Positions 5,819-8,954 of a stretch of DNA of 8,954 nt are shown here, in pieces (positions within the stretch are counted from its first letter, which is position 1; every line of letters begins with the position of its first letter). Source of the DNA: an uncultured Collinsella sp. GTDB taxonomy: Bacteria > Actinomycetota > Coriobacteriia > Coriobacteriales > Coriobacteriaceae. Location: positions 1 to 8,954 of the forward strand of contig UQPY01000075.1 in the NCBI GenBank assembly GCA_900542965.1. The letters are read 5' to 3'. The translations under genes were made by a program, and so were the position numbers. Below the pieces are notes generated by a model, which saw nothing but the letters and a program-made list of their open reading frames with translations, had not been told where the DNA came from and did not search any database.

Positions 5819-7267
5819 ATGGCAAACATCAAGTTCCCCGAGGGTTTCTATTGGGGCGGCGCCACTGCCGCCAACCAGTTTGAGGGCGCTTGGAACGTGG
5901 ACGGCCGCGGCGCTTCCGTCGACGACCACTTCCTGGGCGGCAGCTACAAGGAGCCGCGTCAGATCACGATCGACATCGACCCCAACCGCTTCTACCCCAA
6001 CCATGACGGCATCGATTTCTACCATCACTACGAGGAGGATATCGCGCTGTTCGCCGAGATGGGCTTCAACATGTTCCGCATGTCCATCTCCTGGAGCCGC
6101 ATCTTCCCCAACGGCGACGATGCGCACCCCAACGAGGCCGGCCTCGCCTTCTACGATCGCGTTTTCGACTGCCTGCGCGCCCACAACATCGAGCCGCTCG
6201 TGACCCTCTCGCACTACGAGATGCCCTATCACCTGGTCGAGAAGTACAACGGCTGGGCAAGCCGCGAGCTCATCGGTTTCTTTGAGAAGTACTGCCAGAC
6301 CGTCTTCGACCGCTACCAGGACAAGGTCAAGTTCTGGCTGACCTTCAACGAGGTCAACTGCGGCACCATGGACATGGGCGCCATGATGGAGACCGGTCTG
6401 ATCCAGGGCTTCGAGGGCCCGGCGAGCGCCATCAAGACCACCGCTCAGCAGCGCTACCAGGCCCTGCACCATCAGTTTGTGGCCAGCGGCCGCGTCGTGC
6501 GCTACGCTCACGAGCACTACCCACAGTTCAAGATGGGCAACATGGACTGCTTCATCCTCTCCTACGCCGCTACGTGCGATCCGGTCGACGTGTTCGCCAC
6601 GCAGCAGCAGATGAACTCCATGAACTGGTACTGCTCCGACGTGCAGGTGCGCGGCAAGTACCCGTTCTATGCCAAGCGCTTCTGGGCCGAGAACGGCGTC
6701 GAGCTCGCAATGGAGGACGGCGACCTGCAGGATATCGCCGACGGCAAGGTCGACTTCTACACCTTTAGCTACTACATGTCCGGTACCGTGGGCACCCACA
6801 AGGACCACGAGATGACCGAGGGCAACATGACTTTTGGCGGCAAAAACCCCTACCTGGAGTCCACCGACTGGGGTTGGCAGATTGACCCGCTGGGCCTGCG
6901 CATCGCCCTCAACGAGATTTACGCCCGTTACGAGATTCCGCTGATGGTGGTCGAGAACGGCATGGGCGCCTACGACGAGGTCGAGGACGATGGCTCCATT
7001 CACGATCCGTACCGCATCGCCTATCTGCGCAGCCACATCAAGGCCATGGGCGAGGCCGTCGCCGATGGTGTTGACCTGATCGCCTACACCTGGTGGGGCC
7101 CCATCGACCTGGTGTCCGCCGGTACCGGCGAGATGCGCAAGCGCTACGGCTTCATCCATGTCGATAAGTACGACGACGGCACCGGCACCTACGAGCGCCG
7201 CCGCAAGGACAGCTTCTTCGCATACCAGAAGATCATCAAGTCCAACGGCACCGAGGGCTTGGAGTAA
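5819..7267 (+). CDS. GH1 6-phospho-beta-glucosidase
   Basis: The 482-residue protein has the length and motifs of glycoside hydrolase family 1. The N-terminal signature FYWGGATAANQFEGAW lies at 10-25. The acid/base motif LTFNEVN contains Glu178, and the nucleophile motif VVENGMG contains Glu379. The phosphate-recognition segment DLVSAGTGEMRKRYGF keeps Ser433, Lys441 and Tyr443, which mark enzymes acting on 6-phospho-beta-glucosides from PTS import (cellobiose, arbutin, salicin or gentiobiose phosphates) rather than free sugars. It releases glucose 6-phosphate in the cytoplasm. AAAGGAG six bases before the ATG at 5819 fixes the start; the ATG at 5813 is too close to it. Codon use is strongly biased, suggesting high expression. 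It follows the AraC gene by 172 bases and precedes an EIIA gene, but no EIIBC permease is present in the window. Confidence 0.93.
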   Translation: MANIKFPEGFYWGGATAANQFEGAWNVDGRGASVDDHFLGGSYKEPRQITIDIDPNRFYPNHDGIDFYHHYEEDIALFAEMGFNMFRMSISWSRIFPNGDDAHPNEAGLAFYDRVFDCLRAHNIEPLVTLSHYEMPYHLVEKYNGWASRELIGFFEKYCQTVFDRYQDKVKFWLTFNEVNCGTMDMGAMMETGLIQGFEGPASAIKTTAQQRYQALHHQFVASGRVVRYAHEHYPQFKMGNMDCFILSYAATCDPVDVFATQQQMNSMNWYCSDVQVRGKYPFYAKRFWAENGVELAMEDGDLQDIADGKVDFYTFSYYMSGTVGTHKDHEMTEGNMTFGGKNPYLESTDWGWQIDPLGLRIALNEIYARYEIPLMVVENGMGAYDEVEDDGSIHDPYRIAYLRSHIKAMGEAVADGVDLIAYTWWGPIDLVSAGTGEMRKRYGFIHVDKYDDGTGTYERRRKDSFFAYQKIIKSNGTEGLE

Positions 7268-7294
7268 TTGAGTTCCGGCGATTGAGTTCCGGCG
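7267..7294. repeat. Exact 14-base tandem duplication after the GH1 stop
   Basis: ATTGAGTTCCGGCG occurs at 7267-7280 and again at 7281-7294. The first unit begins with the last base of the GH1 stop codon. The second copy forms the left arm of the following hairpin, so the first copy is a spare left arm that could pair with the same right arm over eight bases. Confidence 0.85.
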
Positions 7295-7311
7295 TTCTGA
7301 CGAACGCCGGA
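7288..7311 (+). terminator. Hairpin after GH1, probable terminator without a U-run
   Basis: Bases 7288-7297 pair perfectly with 7302-7311 (core CCGGCGTTC / GAACGCCGG) around a TGAC tetraloop, 21 bases after the stop. No T-run follows, so intrinsic termination is uncertain; it may instead protect the 3' end of the message. The hairpin after the lipoprotein gene shares the CGGCGTT/AACGCCG core. Confidence 0.55.
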
Positions 7312-7395
7312 CCGGCGGCCGATTTCGTGACCACGAATGTCGACGACGACGGCATCTGGAACGCCTTCGTGCACCTAGGGCTCATCGAGGGTTAA
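7312..7395 (+). other. Possible C-terminal gene remnant
   Basis: The frame beginning at 7312 reads through about 27 codons to TAA at 7393-7395 and encodes a protein-like tail (DFVTTNVDDDGIWNAFVHLG followed by LIEG). It has no start codon or ribosome site of its own after the hairpin; the nearest in-frame start is a TTG at 7282 inside the tandem duplication. It could be the end of a gene lost by deletion, or chance in GC-rich DNA. I do not recognise a family. Confidence 0.2.
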
Positions 7396-7456
7396 TCAAC
7401 AAAACGGGCGCCGATGGACAAAGACGTCGGCAGAGTTTTCGATTCGACTTCCCACC

Positions 7457-7485
7457 TTAGTTTTTGGTCCAATTGGCACTATAAT
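7457..7485 (+). promoter_or_regulatory. Promoter of the EIIA gene
   Basis: A perfect -10 box TATAAT lies at 7480-7485, about 50 bases before the ATG. At 17 bases upstream only a weak -35-like TTAGTT (7457-7462) is present. The palindrome CCAATTGG (7469-7476) sits in the spacer, where a bound regulator would control polymerase directly. Confidence 0.5.
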
Positions 7486-7534
7486 CACCATAGGCATGCG
7501 CACTACGTTGCGCTTAATCAAGAGGAGAAAACGT

Positions 7535-8071
7535 ATGGGTCTGTTTGACATGTTCAAGAAGAAGGCTGAGCCCGCGGCTGCCGCTGCTCCTGCCTCCATC
7601 TCTGCTTCTGCCGGCGCCGACGTGCTGTGCTCGCCCGTCAAGGGCAAGGTCATCAAGATGGCCGACGTGCCCGATCCCGTCTTTGGTGGCGAGGTCCTGG
7701 GCAAGGGCTGCGCCGTGTGGCCCGAGGACGATCTGGTCTACGCTCCCTGTGACGGCAAGGTTACCGTCACCATGGGTCACGCTGTGGGCCTGCAGTCCGA
7801 TAGCGGCATCGAGGTCCTGGTGCATGTTGGCGTCGATACCGTCAACATGAATGGCGACGGCTTCGAGGGCTTCGTCAAGGCCGACGATGCCGTGAAGGCC
7901 GGCCAGCCCATGCTCAAGATCGACCGCGCCAAGATCGCCGCTGCCGGTTACAAGGACTGCGTCGTCGTGGCCGTGTCCAACACCGCCGAGTTCGCCGATG
8001 TCGAGCTTGCCGTCGAGGCCGACTCCGCTGTCGCCGCCGGTGACGCCATCGTCAAGGTTGTCCGCAAGTAA
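7535..8071 (+). CDS. crr: Stand-alone glucose-type PTS EIIA protein
   Basis: The 178-residue protein is a single EIIA domain of the glucose superfamily. It starts with MGLFDMFKKK, resembling the amphipathic membrane-binding N-terminus of E. coli EIIA-Glc, then an Ala/Pro-rich linker (11-27) and the conserved core: SPVKGKVIKMADVPDPVF (33-50), VLGKGCAV, APCDGKV, GHAVGL with His82, and LVHVGVDTVNMNGDGF with His97, the expected phosphohistidine. It accepts phosphate from HPr and passes it to EIIB domains; as in other bacteria it may also signal carbon status, though that is not shown here. AGAGGAG seven bases before the ATG at 7535 sets the start. It has its own promoter and terminator, so it is probably monocistronic and serves permeases encoded elsewhere. 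The crr name rests on family resemblance. Confidence 0.92.
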   Translation: MGLFDMFKKKAEPAAAAAPASISASAGADVLCSPVKGKVIKMADVPDPVFGGEVLGKGCAVWPEDDLVYAPCDGKVTVTMGHAVGLQSDSGIEVLVHVGVDTVNMNGDGFEGFVKADDAVKAGQPMLKIDRAKIAAAGYKDCVVVAVSNTAEFADVELAVEADSAVAAGDAIVKVVRK

Positions 8072-8094
8072 ACTGCGGCATCCAAAGGATGTGC

Positions 8095-8127
8095 AAGGGT
8101 GGTCGGATTGTCCGGCCACCCTTTTTT
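8095..8127 (+). terminator. Rho-independent terminator of the EIIA gene
   Basis: A stem of about 13 pairs (8095-8107 with 8111-8123, including one G-U) with a TTG loop overlaps and runs into six Ts (8122-8127). It begins 24 bases after the stop. A small hairpin CATCC-AAA-GGATG (8079-8091) precedes it. Confidence 0.9.
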
Positions 8128-8228
8128 ATTGCACCGCGGGGAAGCGTTTTATTGTACATTGGGCGGGCTTGCAAACCGTTCGGACGCTAAAACGAACCGA
8201 CCGCGCCTTCGTGCCACCGAGGGTGTTC

Positions 8229-8255
8229 GTAAGTGGATAGTATGTGCTTACTATC
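8229..8255. promoter_or_regulatory. Overlapping inverted repeats upstream of the lipoprotein gene
   Basis: GATAGTA (8236-8242) and TACTATC (8249-8255) form a 7-base inverted repeat. GTAAG (8229-8233) and CTTAC (8247-8251) form a second that competes for the same bases. A weak -10-like TAGTAT (8238-8243) lies inside. The element is 52 bases before the ATG and is the best candidate for the control site of this gene. The remaining sequence from 8128 to 8307 shows no convincing promoter. Confidence 0.35.
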
Positions 8256-8307
8256 ACAACGTGCGCCGTGTCTGGGAAGCGCGGTGCCGCTCATTGGGAG
8301 GAACAAC

Positions 8308-8865
8308 ATGAAAAAGAAGCTGCTGCTTGCGCCCCTCATGGCCGTTTTGGTTGCATGCGTGGTCGTGCTTTCCGGCTGCGGAGGCCCTTCGATCGAGGAG
8401 CTCATCACCGAGGATCTTACGACTCAGTTCGATGAGGTCAAGAACGGTGGCGACGACTTCCTCTCTGGCCTGGAGGAGGCTTCGGGCGACGAGTTCGAGC
8501 AGCTGGGCATCGATCCCAAGGAGTATGCCAAGACCTACCTCGAGGGCTTTGACTACGAGATCGGCGACGTGACGGTCGACGAGGACAAGGGCGTTGCAAC
8601 CGCCGAGGTCTCCATCACCTGCAAGTCCATGAACAAGATCGTCGAGGACTTCTCCACCCAGTATCAGGAGAAGGTCGCTGCACTCGACACGGTTCCTTCC
8701 GATGACGAGCTGTACAAGATGGCCGGCCAGGTGATGGTCGATGTGACCAAGGCCACCGAGCCCAGGAAGACCACGGTTATCTTCAAGTACACCTGCAACG
8801 ATGACGGCGAGTGGTCTGCCGACGACTCCGTCAACTCCGAGATGATGGATGCGATGCTGAGCTAA
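8308..8865 (+). CDS. Small secreted lipoprotein of unknown function
   Basis: The 185-residue protein begins with a lipoprotein signal peptide: MKKK, a hydrophobic stretch (5-21), and the lipobox Leu21-Ser22-Gly23 followed by Cys24, the predicted lipid anchor. The mature part is acidic and rich in Asp and Glu, with alternating helical segments (about 28-85) and a strand-rich centre (FDYEIGDVTVDEDKGVATAE near 80-100), resembling the small NTF2-like or DUF-type lipoproteins common in Gram-positive gut bacteria. It would sit on the outer face of the membrane. GGGAGG six bases before the ATG at 8308 sets the start; an earlier in-frame ATG at 8233 would break the signal peptide. It is bounded by the EIIA terminator and its own 3' hairpin, so it is probably transcribed alone. 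I recognise no function and see no link to sugar use. Confidence 0.85.
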   Translation: MKKKLLLAPLMAVLVACVVVLSGCGGPSIEELITEDLTTQFDEVKNGGDDFLSGLEEASGDEFEQLGIDPKEYAKTYLEGFDYEIGDVTVDEDKGVATAEVSITCKSMNKIVEDFSTQYQEKVAALDTVPSDDELYKMAGQVMVDVTKATEPRKTTVIFKYTCNDDGEWSADDSVNSEMMDAMLS

Positions 8866-8868
8866 TTC

Positions 8869-8896
8869 GTTACGGCGTTTTACCAAACGCCGTAAC
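8869..8896 (+). terminator. Hairpin after the lipoprotein gene
   Basis: A perfect 12-pair stem (8869-8880 with 8885-8896) with a TACC loop begins three bases after the stop. No T-run follows. Its CGGCGTT/AACGCCG core matches that of the hairpin after the GH1 gene. Confidence 0.6.
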
Positions 8897-8923
8897 TGCT
8901 CGACGCTGCGCGGGCACCAGAGC

Positions 8924-8934
8924 GACAACTTGTC
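8924..8934. promoter_or_regulatory. Palindrome GACAACTTGTC before the next gene
   Basis: A perfect 11-base palindrome centred on C8929 lies 16 bases before the start codon at 8951. It could be an operator for the downstream gene, or a chance match in a short intergenic region. Confidence 0.25.
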
Positions 8935-8950
8935 ATTCAAAGAGGACGGC

Positions 8951-8954
8951 ATGA
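8951..8954 (+). CDS. Start of a further gene, cut by the window edge
   Basis: An ATG at 8951 follows an AGAGGA ribosome site (8941-8946) at short spacing, 85 bases after the lipoprotein stop. Only the first codon is inside the window, so nothing can be said about the product. Confidence 0.4.

Noticed and set aside
5789..7159. Open frame of 456 codons on the minus strand opposite the GH1 gene
   Set aside because: Its product is low-complexity (Val, His, Gly, Asp rich), has no family motifs, and mirrors the G/C-biased codons of the real GH1 gene.
8254..8952. Open frame on the minus strand opposite the lipoprotein gene
   Set aside because: The plus strand has a ribosome site, signal peptide and lipobox; the antisense product has none and is a codon-bias shadow.

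Overview
The window looks like chromosome of a GC-rich gut anaerobe of the Coriobacteriia, most likely Collinsella or a close relative. This is inferred from the strong G/C third-position codon use (AAC, GAC, GGC, CTG), the actinobacterial gene style, the oxygen-defence and PTS sugar genes of an anaerobic fermenter, and several palindromic intergenic repeats of a kind I associate with that group. No rRNA, tRNA, CRISPR array or transposase gene is visible.

Layout. Positions 1-266 are non-coding and hold two repeat structures followed by a candidate promoter and operator. At 267-887 (+) lies a regulator that fuses an XRE-type helix-turn-helix to a complete two-iron desulfoferrodoxin (superoxide reductase) module. 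A long imperfect palindrome (923-989) separates it from a convergent pair on the minus strand: an RpiR/SIS sugar-phosphate regulator (1026-1880) and, upstream of it, a large cytoplasmic glycoside hydrolase of GH106-like architecture (1923-4523). An AraC-type regulator (4639-5646, +) is divergent from the hydrolase across a 115-base control region. The hydrolase and the AraC gene each end at a copy of the same 30-base repeat, so the divergent pair is bracketed by inverted repeats. On the plus strand follow a GH1 6-phospho-beta-glucosidase (5819-7267), a stand-alone glucose-type PTS EIIA protein (7535-8071), and a small lipoprotein of unknown function (8308-8865). The start codon of another gene sits at the right edge (8951).

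How they fit together. The middle of the window reads as a glycoside-use locus. PTS transport would deliver phosphorylated beta-glucosides, the EIIA protein supplies one phosphotransfer step, and the GH1 enzyme splits the phosphorylated sugar. The GH106-like enzyme would work on another glycosidic bond inside the cell. The AraC and RpiR proteins are the obvious local regulators. No membrane EIIBC permease is encoded here, so transport must be provided from elsewhere. The most unusual protein is the HTH-desulfoferrodoxin fusion: all nine metal ligands are kept, but the Glu-Lys pair beside the catalytic iron of classical superoxide reductases is replaced, which fits a redox or superoxide sensor at least as well as an enzyme.
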